Assembly: GCF_025821665.1 (NCBI RefSeq) | Contig: NZ_JACKSJ010000117.1 | Span: 1-64,000, forward strand | Reading direction: 5' to 3' | From: [Mycobacterium] manitobense | GTDB taxonomy: Bacteria; Actinomycetota; Actinomycetes; Mycobacteriales; Mycobacteriaceae | DNA: 64,000 nucleotides | Shown here: in pieces, positions 24,717 through 33,465 of the stretch | Layout of the letters: every line of letters begins with the position of its first letter | Numbering within the stretch: the first letter of the stretch is position 1 | Program-made: the position numbers and the translations under genes | The notes under the pieces: model-generated | What the model was told of the DNA's origin: nothing | The model's input: only the letters and a program-made list of their open reading frames with translations | The model's database searches: none

Positions 24717-25978
24717 TTTTGTAGGCCTATCCGTGTCTGCCCGTACGGCGCGTAGGGGTAGTTCGTGATCGATTGACACCCGTCCTCGGTGATCACCACG
24801 ATCTCCTCACTGCGGTAGCCCCCGGTGCCGTCCTCCCAGATGACGGGTTCGAGCACCAGCAACATCCCCGCGGGGAAGACGAAGTTGTCGTCGAACTCCT
24901 GGCCGAGATCCGTTCCGATCATCGGCATTTCGGCGGCATTCGTGCCGATGCCGTGACCGAGGTAGAAATGCGGCAGCCAGGGTTTGCTGCCGCCGTTGGC
25001 CGCGATCGCCGCGCGGGCGAGGTCACCGGAGGTGGCGCCGGCCTTCGTCACCGCCAGCACGGCGTCGAGGATGTGGCGCCACTTGGCGAACTGGTCCTGC
25101 TGGCGGGGCGTGGGTTCTCGCCCCACGACCCAGGTGCGTCCCCAGTCCGAGCAGTACCCCTCGTAGGTGATGCTGATGTCGGTCCACAGCACGTCACCCT
25201 CGGCCAGTTCCTGCTGCGTCGGCAGCAGCGGCAACGCCAGATCGCCCGTGGTGGTCCACACCGCGCCGCTGTCCCGCGTCGTCGGCATCACCTGCCAGAT
25301 GGCTTCGATCATGTTCGTGGTGGCGCCGAGCTCGAAGGCGCGGCGGACGAAGTGCGCGGACAGGTCCATCTGGCGCACACCGGGGGCGAGTGATGCCTGC
25401 ACGTCGGCGACCGCCTCTTCGGTGATGCGGCAGGCCTTCCGGACGGCCGCGATCTGGTCGACGGTCTTGACCAGTTTGGCCGGGCCGATCACCTGCGCCG
25501 CGTCCGAGGGCGGGCCGGCAGGGAACAGGCGGTCCGCGGCGCGGCGCATCGCACCGGTGAGTTCGTCGACCGCGATGGAAGTCCCCGGTGGCGCGAGTGC
25601 GGCCAGCACCCGGCCGAAGTGCTCGACGCCCTCGTCGAATTCGAGGTACAGCGGCCCGTGCACGTGGTCGGTCGGCACCTCGGTGTCGAACGCGCTGCCC
25701 TCCTTGAAGGGCATGAACAGATGTGGGTGCTCATCGTCCGCCAGAACGACGGCCACCGGCCGCTCGACATGGGACAGACCCGCATCCAGTAGCGGCCAGC
25801 TGGCGCCGGTCGCGTAGACGACGTTGCCGTTGCCCAGCAGGACCAGCGCGCCGACGCCTTTGGCCTTCATGGACTCCCGCAGTCGCGCACCGCATTCGCG
25901 GTACATCCGCTCGCGGTCGGGCAGGTCGGGGATGTCGAGCTGGGAGAGCCCGCTCGACGTGGCGAAAGTGGCGGTCAT
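24713..25978 (-). CDS. M24-family metallohydrolase (Xaa-Pro peptidase/creatinase-like)
   Basis: A 421-residue protein with an N-terminal creatinase-like domain (RMYRECGARLRESM) and a C-terminal pita-bread domain with the full ligand set: D267 and D278 (DVLWTDISITYEGYCSDWG), H342 (YLGHGIG), E377 (LLVLEPVIW) and E391/E392 (YRSEEIVV). It could be a true metallohydrolase cleaving C-N or peptide-type bonds; in this catabolic setting the substrate is unlikely to be a dipeptide. Its ATG shares a base with the stop of the amidohydrolase upstream, and its stop overlaps the ATG of the degenerate M24 protein. Confidence 0.85.
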   Translation of the reverse strand: MTATFATSSGLSQLDIPDLPDRERMYRECGARLRESMKAKGVGALVLLGNGNVVYATGASWPLLDAGLSHVERPVAVVLADDEHPHLFMPFKEGSAFDTEVPTDHVHGPLYLEFDEGVEHFGRVLAALAPPGTSIAVDELTGAMRRAADRLFPAGPPSDAAQVIGPAKLVKTVDQIAAVRKACRITEEAVADVQASLAPGVRQMDLSAHFVRRAFELGATTNMIEAIWQVMPTTRDSGAVWTTTGDLALPLLPTQQELAEGDVLWTDISITYEGYCSDWGRTWVVGREPTPRQQDQFAKWRHILDAVLAVTKAGATSGDLARAAIAANGGSKPWLPHFYLGHGIGTNAAEMPMIGTDLGQEFDDNFVFPAGMLLVLEPVIWEDGTGGYRSEEIVVITEDGCQSITNYPYAPYGQTRIGLQK

Positions 25979-27153
25979 CAGACTCCCAGGAAGTTCTTGA
26001 TGTTGGAGCTGATGATCTTTGCGGCGTTCTCCGGCCCGACCGCATCGACCACGGTGGCCAGCGACTTCTCCGAATACCCGAACGTGCTCTCGTTGTGCGG
26101 GTAGTCCGACGACCACATCACGTTCTCGACGCCGATCCGGTCGATGAGCGCCAAGCCGAGCGGGTCCACCATGAACGACGCGCTCATGTGGTTGTCCCAG
26201 TAGTGGCGGACGCCGTGCTCGAGCTCATGGTTGAACATGTGCCGGTACGACGCCAGCATGTGCTCGGCATCCTGCAGTGCGGTGGGCACCCAGGCGATCC
26301 CGCCCTCGAACCAGCCGATCTTCAACGACGGGTGCCGGTCCAGGATGCCGGAGAACACGTACTTGGCGAACTGCTCGCGGAACGAGTCGACGTTGACCAT
26401 CATGCCGACGACCACGCTGTTGTGCTGGCACGGCGTCTTCGGAGGGGTCTCGCCGATGTGGTGGCTGACCGGCAGTCCGGCCGCCTCGATCTCGTCCCAG
26501 ACGGCGTCCATGGAGGTGCTGCCGTAGTCGTAGATGTTGCCATCGTCGTCCTTGCCGGGGTTGAGCGGCAGCAGGAACGTCTTGAGGCCCAACGCCTTCA
26601 GCTCTTCGAGCGTGCTGCGGGTGCCCTTGGGGTCCCACCAGTTGATCAGGCCGACGCCGTAGAAATGGCCGTTGCTGCGCTCCTGCAGATCGGCGATGTG
26701 CTCGTTGTAGATCCGGAAGACCCGCTCGCGCAACGACTTGTCGGGGTAGTGGAACAGCGCCAGCACGGCATTGGGGAACGCGAGTTCCTTGTCGATGCCG
26801 TCCTCTTTGAGCTCCCGGATGCGCGCCTCGATGTTGTTCGACGCCGCCCCGGCCAGGTCGTCGTACTGCATGAGGACGCGGCCGAAGTCGCCACCGGTCC
26901 AGGCCTTGCCCTTCATCCCGACCATGTAGGCGCCGTCTTCGTACCAGATGCGCGGCGCGGCGCCCTTGAGTTCCTCGGGGAAGCGTTCGTAGAAGATGTC
27001 GTCGGCCACCGAGATGTGGTTGTCGGCGGAGAAGATCTCGGTGCCGGCGGGAAGGCCGAGGTCTTGGGTGGCGTGGCCCTTGCGGAACTTGGGCGCACCC
27101 CAGCCCTCGGGCGGATAAAGGGTTGACTGTGAAGGGACGGTAGGCGTGGACAT
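25978..27153 (-). CDS. Amidohydrolase-2 family metal-dependent hydrolase
   Basis: A 391-residue TIM-barrel hydrolase. It shows the metal-site entry IFSADNHISVADDIF, mid-barrel VSHHIGETPP, LKIGWFEGGIAWVPTALQD and the terminal SSDYPHNESTFGYS block typical of the ACMSD/COG2159 group. I prefer the ATG at 27153 behind GGAGA; the frame extends four codons upstream from a TTG. It resembles the protein at 1384-2679, hinting at two related hydrolysis or decarboxylation steps. It is 36 bases downstream of the P450. Confidence 0.83.
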   Translation of the reverse strand: MSTPTVPSQSTLYPPEGWGAPKFRKGHATQDLGLPAGTEIFSADNHISVADDIFYERFPEELKGAAPRIWYEDGAYMVGMKGKAWTGGDFGRVLMQYDDLAGAASNNIEARIRELKEDGIDKELAFPNAVLALFHYPDKSLRERVFRIYNEHIADLQERSNGHFYGVGLINWWDPKGTRSTLEELKALGLKTFLLPLNPGKDDDGNIYDYGSTSMDAVWDEIEAAGLPVSHHIGETPPKTPCQHNSVVVGMMVNVDSFREQFAKYVFSGILDRHPSLKIGWFEGGIAWVPTALQDAEHMLASYRHMFNHELEHGVRHYWDNHMSASFMVDPLGLALIDRIGVENVMWSSDYPHNESTFGYSEKSLATVVDAVGPENAAKIISSNIKNFLGV

Positions 27154-27189
27154 CGGTGTCTCCAATCGGGCTGGTGGTTTAGCGGCCGG

Positions 27190-28431
27190 TCACCAGGTGA
27201 CGGGCAGTTCGTAGACGCCGTAGGCGAGCCGGTCGTGCTTGAACGGCACCTCCTCGAGCGGGATGGCCAACTTCAGCGTGGGGATGCGGCGCAGCAGGGT
27301 GTGGAAGACGATCTGCAGTTCGGCGCGCGCCAACTGCTGTCCGACGCACTGGTGGCGGCCGTAGCCGAAGCCCAGCTGTTGTCCGGGGCCGCGGGTGAAG
27401 TCCAGCTTCTCCGGCTCGGGGTAGGCGTTGGCGTCCCAGTTCGCCGGCGCCAGGTCGATGATGATGCCCTCGCCGGCGCGGATGGTCTCGCCGCCGATCT
27501 CGATGTCCTCGATGGCGACGCGGCGCTGTCCGTTCTGGATGATGGACAGGTATCGCATCAGTTCCTCGGCGGCGTTGGCGATGAACTTCGGGTCGTCCGA
27601 GTCACGCAGCAGCGCAGCCTGTTCGGAGTTCTCCAGCAACGCGAGCACGCCGATGCCGATCATGTTGGCAGTGGTCTCGTGTCCGGCGATGAGCAGGCCG
27701 GTGCCCAGCTGGGCGGCCTCCTTGACGCTGATCTCGCCTGCGGTCACCCGCTCGGCCAAATCCGACACCGCGTCCTCGGCCGGATTGGCCTGCTTCTCCT
27801 CGACGAGGTCGATGAGGTACTGATGCAGGCTCATCGCGCCCTTCTGCATCGCATCCGCGGCCGCGTAGCGGGCCAGCCCGGCGTTCGCGTGCTCCTGGAA
27901 GAACTCGTGGTCCTCATACGGCACGCCGAGCATGTCGCTGATCACCTTGGTGGGCACCGGCAGCGCGAGCTTGGCGACGATGTCGGCGGGCTGCGGGCCG
28001 GCCAGGATCGCGTCGATGCACTCGTCGGTGACCTGCTGGATGGTCGCGCGCAGCGCCTCGACCCGCTTGAAGGTGAACGGCTTGGACAGCATCCGGCGGA
28101 ACCGGGTGTGCTCCTCGGCATCCGAGGTGAACACCGAGCGCGGCCGCTTGTTCACGGTGGAGAGCATGTGCTCGTTCCAGTGCGGGAAACCCTCGCGGCG
28201 GTCGTCGACGCTGACGCGGGCATCGGCGAACAGTTCCCGGGCGACGGCGTGACCGGTGATCAGCCACGGGGTGCTGCCGTTCCAGATCCGCACCCGCGAC
28301 AGCGGTTTGGTCTCGTTCATCTGCAGCATCAGCGATGGCGGCGCGAACGGGCAGCGGGCGTCGCGTTCCATCGGGTAGTCGGGGATCTCGGCCGTGACGT
28401 CGGCCTCAGTTCCGGTCAGGGTGTCCGACAT
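27190..28431 (-). CDS. Cytochrome P450
   Basis: A 413-residue soluble bacterial P450 that would hydroxylate a hydrophobic substrate. Visible elements are the I-helix oxygen-binding motif AGHETTANMIG, the K-helix ExxR in EELMR, and the heme-cysteine loop FGYGRHQCVGQQLARAE. The [3Fe-4S] ferredoxin gene directly upstream (10 bases) is its natural electron donor; no reductase is adjacent. The TetR gene in the same run may control the pair. CYP family cannot be assigned by eye. Confidence 0.93.
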   Translation of the reverse strand: MSDTLTGTEADVTAEIPDYPMERDARCPFAPPSLMLQMNETKPLSRVRIWNGSTPWLITGHAVARELFADARVSVDDRREGFPHWNEHMLSTVNKRPRSVFTSDAEEHTRFRRMLSKPFTFKRVEALRATIQQVTDECIDAILAGPQPADIVAKLALPVPTKVISDMLGVPYEDHEFFQEHANAGLARYAAADAMQKGAMSLHQYLIDLVEEKQANPAEDAVSDLAERVTAGEISVKEAAQLGTGLLIAGHETTANMIGIGVLALLENSEQAALLRDSDDPKFIANAAEELMRYLSIIQNGQRRVAIEDIEIGGETIRAGEGIIIDLAPANWDANAYPEPEKLDFTRGPGQQLGFGYGRHQCVGQQLARAELQIVFHTLLRRIPTLKLAIPLEEVPFKHDRLAYGVYELPVTW

Positions 28432-28441
28432 GGTGGGTGTT

Positions 28442-28636
28442 TCACTCCTCGATGTGGATGGCCAGCGCCGGGCAGGCTGCCGCCGCGTCGCGGGTCGGTC
28501 CGGCCAGGTCGGCCGGTGGGCTGTCGACGAGCAGGACGACGACGCCGTCCTCGTCTCGCTGGTCGAAGACGTCCGCGGCGTTCAGCACGCACTGGCCGGA
28601 CGACACGCACCTGTCCTGGTCGACGGTGATCTTCAT
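28442..28636 (-). CDS. [3Fe-4S]-type ferredoxin for the P450
   Basis: A 64-residue ferredoxin starting MKITVDQDRCVSSGQC. The cluster motif is C-x5-C...CP (DRCVSSGQC and AAACPALAI); the second cysteine of a [4Fe-4S] CxxCxxC motif is replaced, giving the [3Fe-4S] form common beside mycobacterial P450 genes. Its ATG overlaps the TetR stop (TGATG), and the P450 follows after 10 bases, so the three genes are translated in series. Confidence 0.92.
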   Translation of the reverse strand: MKITVDQDRCVSSGQCVLNAADVFDQRDEDGVVVLLVDSPPADLAGPTRDAAAACPALAIHIEE

Positions 28637-29295
28637 CAGGGTTCCTCGGAGACCGGCGCGAGCCACAACCCGACGATCGCGTCGATCAGACCCGACGCCG
28701 CCCCGGACCAGGACGCCCGCGGCACGGCGGTGCCCTGCGCCATTCCGCGTTCGCGGTCGGCGCAGCTGTGCATCAACAGGTTGCGCCCCATGACGTTTCG
28801 TTCCGCGCGGACGTCGGCGGGCAATTCCGGCAGGCAGGCGGCGATGCCGTTGATGACCTCGACGAGCGACGGCGACGACAGTGCGTCCCTGACGATCATG
28901 CTGTGGTAGGCCGGGTCGGTCATCACCTGCGCGGCGAACCGCGCGTACCAGGTCGGGTTGCCGAGCGCCTCGAGGTGGTCGGTGAGGGGGCGCACCAGGC
29001 AGCTGACCCAGTCACGCATATCCGGCGCGGGCCCGAGCTCGGCGACCATCTTCTCGCGCAGCCGCTCGATGGGTCCGCGGTGCTTCTCCTCGATCGCGCG
29101 TACCAGGTCGGCCTTGGTGCCGAAGTGGTAGCCGACGGCGGCGTTGTTCCCCTGTCCGGCGGCCTCGCTGACCTGCCGGTTCGACACCGCGAAGACCCCG
29201 TGTTCGGCGTAGAGCCGCTCGGCCGCCTTGAGGATCGCCTCCTGGGTTCCGCTGGCCCGGTCGGCGCGGGCAACTCTCGCAGTGGTCACCTTCAT
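28636..29295 (-). CDS. TetR-family transcriptional regulator
   Basis: A 219-residue TetR protein with an N-terminal HTH (GTQEAILKAAERLYAEHG, then AVSNRQVSEAAGQGN and AVGYHFGTKADLVRAIEE) and a helical ligand domain. ATG at 29295 chosen; a GTG five codons earlier is possible. It precedes the ferredoxin/P450 pair with a one-base overlap and likely regulates it. A small dyad (AGTC-N4-GACT) 24 bases upstream of the start could be its operator. It differs in sequence from the TetR at 10937 and is not near a GAGAA/TTCTC site. Confidence 0.87.
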   Translation of the reverse strand: MKVTTARVARADRASGTQEAILKAAERLYAEHGVFAVSNRQVSEAAGQGNNAAVGYHFGTKADLVRAIEEKHRGPIERLREKMVAELGPAPDMRDWVSCLVRPLTDHLEALGNPTWYARFAAQVMTDPAYHSMIVRDALSSPSLVEVINGIAACLPELPADVRAERNVMGRNLLMHSCADRERGMAQGTAVPRASWSGAASGLIDAIVGLWLAPVSEEP

Positions 29296-29318
29296 AGTGA
29301 AGCCGGTCACAGCCTTTA

Positions 29319-29330
29319 AGTCAAGCGACT
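29319..29330. promoter_or_regulatory. Short dyad upstream of the TetR/ferredoxin/P450 unit
   Basis: AGTCAAGCGACT, an AGTC-N4-GACT inverted repeat, lies in the only real gap (54 bases) in the middle of the 20-kb minus-strand array, just 5' of the TetR gene. It may be an autoregulatory site. Evidence is limited to symmetry and position. Confidence 0.35.
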
Positions 29331-29349
29331 GATTTATGACCGACTACCG

Positions 29350-30168
29350 TCATGCCGACGGCTTCTCCTTGCGCGCGATGACCTTGCCTGCCACCGTGCC
29401 CCCGTCGATCGGGAGGATGGTCCCGGTGACGTAGCGTGACCGGTCCCCCGCCAGGTACAGCGCCGCCTCCGCGACGTCGTCGACAGTGCCTTCCCGCTTG
29501 AGCGGGCGGTCGCTGCGCATCTGCGCACGGATCCTCGCCTCGAACTCCTCGAGTCGCGCCGCGTCCTCGCCTGTCGCCGACTTCCGCACGATCGCGGTGC
29601 GGATGTTCCCCGGCGCGATGGCGTTGACCCGGACCTCCCAGTGCGCCAGATCGATGGCGGCACACTTGGTGAACTGGATGACGGCGGCCTTCGACGCCCG
29701 GTAGGTCATCACGCCGCCGCCGGCCTGGATGCCGCCGATCGACGTCAGGTTGATGATCGAGCCGCCGCCGTGTTCGGACATGTGCCGTGCGGCGTCCCGG
29801 GTGCCTGCCATCACCGCGAGCACGTTGACCGCCATCACCTGGTGGAAGTCGGCGAGGTCGTCGTCGAGGAACTTCGGGAACATTTTCCCCGAGACCCCTG
29901 CGTTGTTGATCATCACGTGCAGACCGCCGTGCTCCGCGACCGCCGTCGACACCAGCGTGCCCACCTGGCCGATGTCGGAGACGTCGGTCTCGATGAACTC
30001 GGCGCGTGCACCGAGTTCATCGCCCAGCGCCGCGCCGAGTTCGGTGTCGATGTCGCCGAACACCACCGTCGCGCCCTCGGCGTGGAATCGTCGCACCAGC
30101 CCTTCGCCGAGTCCCGACGCCCCACCCGTGATCACGGCGACCTTGCCCTCGAGTTCACCGGTGGTCAT
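29350..30168 (-). CDS. Short-chain dehydrogenase/reductase
   Basis: A 272-residue classical SDR: VAVITGGASGLGEGLVRRF loop, D after beta-2 (VFGDIDTE, favouring NAD), NNAGVSG, catalytic Ser in LTSIGGIQ, YRASKAAV for Tyr/Lys and YVTGTILPIDGG at the C-terminus. A basic tail (GKVIARKEKPSA) ends the protein. Its ATG overlaps the stop of the alpha/beta-hydrolase (ATGA). It would oxidise or reduce a pathway alcohol/ketone. Confidence 0.86.
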   Translation of the reverse strand: MTTGELEGKVAVITGGASGLGEGLVRRFHAEGATVVFGDIDTELGAALGDELGARAEFIETDVSDIGQVGTLVSTAVAEHGGLHVMINNAGVSGKMFPKFLDDDLADFHQVMAVNVLAVMAGTRDAARHMSEHGGGSIINLTSIGGIQAGGGVMTYRASKAAVIQFTKCAAIDLAHWEVRVNAIAPGNIRTAIVRKSATGEDAARLEEFEARIRAQMRSDRPLKREGTVDDVAEAALYLAGDRSRYVTGTILPIDGGTVAGKVIARKEKPSA

Positions 30169-31010
30169 TGTGCGGGCACCTCTCTGTGGGCGACGTCGGC
30201 CAGGAACTCCGACAGCAGGGCGTCGACCGCCGCGGGTCGCTCGATCTGTGGGCAGTGCCCGGCGTCGTCGACAACCGCGGAGCGGGCGCCGGCGATCTGG
30301 CCGGCGATCTCGGCCGCCCAGCCCGCGGGCAGGAGCTTGTCGCTGCCACCTTCGACGATCAGCGTCGGCACGGTGATCCGATGGTAGGCACGCCTACTCG
30401 ACGGCAGCGGAGGCGGCTCGAGGCCCGGCCGGCGAAAGCGCGCCGCGGCCAGCGCTTCCCACGCTCCCGGTGCGATGCTGGACTCGTAGCGCCGCTGCAC
30501 GTAGTCGTCGTCCTCGGGATACGAGGGATCGGCGAAGAGCGCCGCGACGATGCGGCGCATCGCCGGCAGGCTGGCGTCGTAGTCGTAGAGCGCCCCGGAA
30601 TGCTCGTTGCGCTGGATTTCCCCGCCACCGCAGATGATCGTCATGCTGCGCACCGGTAGCACCGGCGCCTCCGACGTGGCGTCCACCAGCAGATTGATCG
30701 CGCCCATCGAGTTCCCGACGAAGTGGGCGGCAGTGACGCCGAGGGTCTCGCAGAAGCGGGCGACGTGGCGGATCCGCATCCCGCGGCCGTCGGTGAAGTC
30801 GACCACCTTGGCCGAGCCGCCGAACCCCAGCATGTCGGGGGCCAGCACCCGATACTTCGACGCGAGAGCGGGAATCAGTCGCTCCCAGCTGATCTCGGCG
30901 GTGACGCCGAACTCGCCGCCGTGCAGCAGCACGACCGGGTCGCCGTCGCCGGCCTCCAGGTACGCGGTGACCAGACCGTCGACCGTCGTCGACCGCCGCG
31001 TGAACGTCAC
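30165..31010 (-). CDS. Alpha/beta-hydrolase, meta-cleavage-product-hydrolase-like
   Basis: A 281-residue alpha/beta-hydrolase. The oxyanion region VVLLHGGEFG, nucleophile elbow HFVGNSMGAINL (Ser), acid in IVEGGSDKLLP and catalytic His in DAGHCPQIERP form a full triad. This pattern is shared with C-C hydrolases acting on ring-cleavage products and with ester or lactone hydrolases. It is the second such protein in the array (the other is at 39125). Translation begins at a GTG overlapping the stop of the flavin reductase. Confidence 0.84.
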   Translation of the reverse strand: MTFTRRSTTVDGLVTAYLEAGDGDPVVLLHGGEFGVTAEISWERLIPALASKYRVLAPDMLGFGGSAKVVDFTDGRGMRIRHVARFCETLGVTAAHFVGNSMGAINLLVDATSEAPVLPVRSMTIICGGGEIQRNEHSGALYDYDASLPAMRRIVAALFADPSYPEDDDYVQRRYESSIAPGAWEALAAARFRRPGLEPPPLPSSRRAYHRITVPTLIVEGGSDKLLPAGWAAEIAGQIAGARSAVVDDAGHCPQIERPAAVDALLSEFLADVAHREVPAQ

Positions 31011-31615
31011 GTGGTGTTCCTGTGCGCGCGGGCGAAGGTGAGCACCTGGCCGGCCAGCATGTCGAGCTGGTTGCGCACCGGCTCGTCGACGAGTTCGCCC
31101 GCCTCGTCCCAGATCCGGTCGGCCGAGTTGATCGCCACGCCCAGCGGCGTCGGCCAGGCCCGCAGCGCGTGGCCGATCGACCGCAGCTGCCCCAGGGTGC
31201 CGACCGCGGCCTGCCACCCGTAGGCGCAACTGATGCAGCCCCACGGTGTGTCGTCGAGGTACACCCGCGCGTCCTCGCGCAGGTCCTCGATGTAGTCGAG
31301 CGCGTTCTTGACGAGTCCGGACACGGCGCCGTGGTAGCCCGGCGACCCCACGACGACGGCGTCGGCATCGCGAAGCGCCCCGACGAGCTCGAGTGCCTTC
31401 GGGGTGCGCTCGAGCTGGTGCGGGGCGTACATCGGCAGGTCGAGGTCCGGCCCGGCGAACATGCGGATGCGGCCGCCTTCGCGCTCGACGGACTGCAGGC
31501 AGTGCCGCACCGCGCGTTCGGTCGACGAGTTCTCCCGCAGGGTGCCGCCGAGCCCCACCACCAGCGGCCGCTGCGCGCTCTCGGTCTGCGCCGCCGCCGT
31601 TTCCGTCACGGTCAT
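31007..31615 (-). CDS. NAD(P)H-dependent FMN reductase
   Basis: A 202-residue flavodoxin-like flavin reductase: GLGGTLRENSSTERAV phosphate loop and GSPGYHGAVSGLVKNALDYI flavin-binding segment. It would supply reduced FMN to a partner oxygenase; the LLM-type monooxygenase three genes upstream (33466) is the obvious candidate, making a two-component system. The ATG at 31615 is preferred because GGGAGA precedes it; an ATG at 31630 overlapping the previous stop would add five residues. Confidence 0.84.
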   Translation of the reverse strand: MTVTETAAAQTESAQRPLVVGLGGTLRENSSTERAVRHCLQSVEREGGRIRMFAGPDLDLPMYAPHQLERTPKALELVGALRDADAVVVGSPGYHGAVSGLVKNALDYIEDLREDARVYLDDTPWGCISCAYGWQAAVGTLGQLRSIGHALRAWPTPLGVAINSADRIWDEAGELVDEPVRNQLDMLAGQVLTFARAHRNTT

Positions 31616-31626
31616 GTCGTCTCCCG

Positions 31627-32616
31627 TCATTTGATGGCGATCGGATTCACCGGTGAGCCCACGGCGCCGGTGAAGCGCAGGGGCGGTGCGATCAGCTGGA
31701 ATTCGTACACGCGGTCCGCGGCACAGTCGGCGGACAGCGCGGTCAGGTCCCAGTACTCGCCCAGCATCAGGCCCATGTCGCGCAGGCAGAGCATGTGCAG
31801 CGGCAGGATCGTCCCCTCGATGCCCGACACCGGGTCCTCGACCATCAGGTTGTCCGCGGCGATCGCAGCGATCTCGTGATCGTGCAGCCACGAGGCGCAC
31901 CGCCAGTCCAGGCCGGAGTACGGCTCGGTGCCGTCGCGGTTCTCCAGGAATCGCGCCCACCAGCCGGTGTGGATCAGCACGACGTCGCCGCGTTCGACCG
32001 TGACGCCCTGCGCGCGGGCCACCTCGTCGAGTTCCTCGGGGGTGATGGGATTTCCGTGTTCGAGGAAAGTCTGCGCGCCGCGGTGACGGACCAGGTCCAG
32101 CAGCACCCCGCGGGTGGTGATGCCCTTCGGATCCACCTTGTCGATCCCGCAGTGGAACGCGCCGAGGCTGGTCACCGAATTCGCGGGAAACCCGTTGTAC
32201 AGCTTGTCGTCGTAGTAGACGTGCGACAACGCGTCCCACTGCGTGGCGGCCTGCAGCGGCATGATCACCATGTCGTCGTTGAACCGGAACGGATTGTCGA
32301 CGAAGTACCCCGAGAGCTGCTGGGCCACCGTGTTCTTGAACCAGTCCGGGCCGTACTTGACCAGCGTCTCGGCATCGCCGCCGTCGACGGTCATCACGTG
32401 AATCGGATTGGGCCGGTACTGGAATGCGCCCTGCGGCCCCGACGAGCCGAAGTCCACTCCCAGCGAGAACACCTTGCCGTGCCGCACCAGGCCGGCAGCC
32501 TGCGCCACCTTCTCGGCGGTGATGAAGTTCAGGGTGCCCAGTTCGTCGTCGTCACCCCAGCGGCCCCAGTTGCGGACGTCGTCACCGAGTCGGCGGAAGT
32601 CGTTCAGGCTCGCCAT
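31627..32616 (-). CDS. Cyclase-family (kynurenine-formamidase-like) metal hydrolase
   Basis: A 329-residue protein of the cyclase family (PF04199 type), whose members include kynurenine formamidase and isatin hydrolase and open amide or lactone-like rings with Mn or Zn. The N-terminus shows GRWGDDDELGTLNFIT, typical of the actinobacterial branch. The metal motif, classically HxGTHxDxxxH, is modified to MPLQAATQWDALSH, keeping the W-D-x2-S-H end. In this array, hydrolysis of a lactone or amide produced by the LLM monooxygenase would make sense. It is 4 bases from the upstream SDR and overlaps the flavin-reductase frame. Confidence 0.82.
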   Translation of the reverse strand: MASLNDFRRLGDDVRNWGRWGDDDELGTLNFITAEKVAQAAGLVRHGKVFSLGVDFGSSGPQGAFQYRPNPIHVMTVDGGDAETLVKYGPDWFKNTVAQQLSGYFVDNPFRFNDDMVIMPLQAATQWDALSHVYYDDKLYNGFPANSVTSLGAFHCGIDKVDPKGITTRGVLLDLVRHRGAQTFLEHGNPITPEELDEVARAQGVTVERGDVVLIHTGWWARFLENRDGTEPYSGLDWRCASWLHDHEIAAIAADNLMVEDPVSGIEGTILPLHMLCLRDMGLMLGEYWDLTALSADCAADRVYEFQLIAPPLRFTGAVGSPVNPIAIK

Positions 32617-32620
32617 CGTT

Positions 32621-33460
32621 TCACTCCTGCGCGCTGTCGGCGGTGCGGCGCGGCACCGAGGCGGCGAGGTCGCTCTCGCCGACGGTGCCGCCGTCCACCC
32701 AGATCACCTGACCGGTGATGTAGCTGGCGGCAGCGCTGTTGAGGAAGACCAGCACGCTGGCCTGTTCGTCCGGCGTTGACACCCGGCCCAGCGGCGTTCG
32801 GAAGGCGTCGAGGAAGTCCTGGCCGTAGGCGGTGCGCAACTGGTCGAGGATCGGGGTATCGGTGACCCCGGGTGCGGTGCAGTTGATGCGAATGCCCCTG
32901 GCGCCCAACGCGCAGACCTGCGCCATGCCGTAGAGGATGATGGCCTCCTTGGCCAGCCGGTAGCCACCGCCGTCGGCCAGGGCCTCCGGGTTGGCCGCGC
33001 ACCACTCGAGGCCCTCGTCGATCGTCGCTGTCTCCACCAGTCCGGCTGTCACCGTGGCGTTCTCGCGGTATGCCGATGCCGCCAGCGAGGACACGTTGGC
33101 GATTGCCGACCCGGGCGGCATGGCGGGGACGATCGCCTCGGTGAACCGCCTGGTGCCGAGGAAGTTGATGGTGACCACCCTCCGCGGATCACCGATGCCC
33201 GACGACACGCCCGCGACGTTGAACAGGGCGTCGACCCTGCCGCCGATCGAGGCGGCGGCGTGGTCGATCGACGGCTCGCTGGACAGGTCGAGGTCGATGA
33301 ACGACGCGATCTGCACCGCGGGCGGCCGGAGGTCGAGTCCGATGACCTCACCGCCGAGCGACGTGACCTGCTGGGCCACGTGCGCGCCGATCCCGGACGC
33401 GACGCCGGTGACGACCACCCGCTTGCCGTCGTAACGCCATCGATCGCCGACCTCGTTCAC
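32621..33460 (-). CDS. SDR of the 3-alpha-hydroxysteroid-dehydrogenase-like type
   Basis: A 279-residue SDR with VVVTGVASGIGAHVAQQV, D in IGLDLRPP after beta-2 (NAD), NVSSLAASAY for Ser and YRLAKEAIILYG for Tyr/Lys. Between the Ser and Tyr it has an inserted segment (TAGLVETATIDEGLEWCAAN), as in bacterial 3-alpha-hydroxysteroid dehydrogenase/carbonyl reductase. This suggests a bulky alicyclic alcohol as substrate. It lies 5 bases after the LLM monooxygenase gene. Confidence 0.85.
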   Translation of the reverse strand: MNEVGDRWRYDGKRVVVTGVASGIGAHVAQQVTSLGGEVIGLDLRPPAVQIASFIDLDLSSEPSIDHAAASIGGRVDALFNVAGVSSGIGDPRRVVTINFLGTRRFTEAIVPAMPPGSAIANVSSLAASAYRENATVTAGLVETATIDEGLEWCAANPEALADGGGYRLAKEAIILYGMAQVCALGARGIRINCTAPGVTDTPILDQLRTAYGQDFLDAFRTPLGRVSTPDEQASVLVFLNSAAASYITGQVIWVDGGTVGESDLAASVPRRTADSAQE

Positions 33461-33465
33461 CGCCG

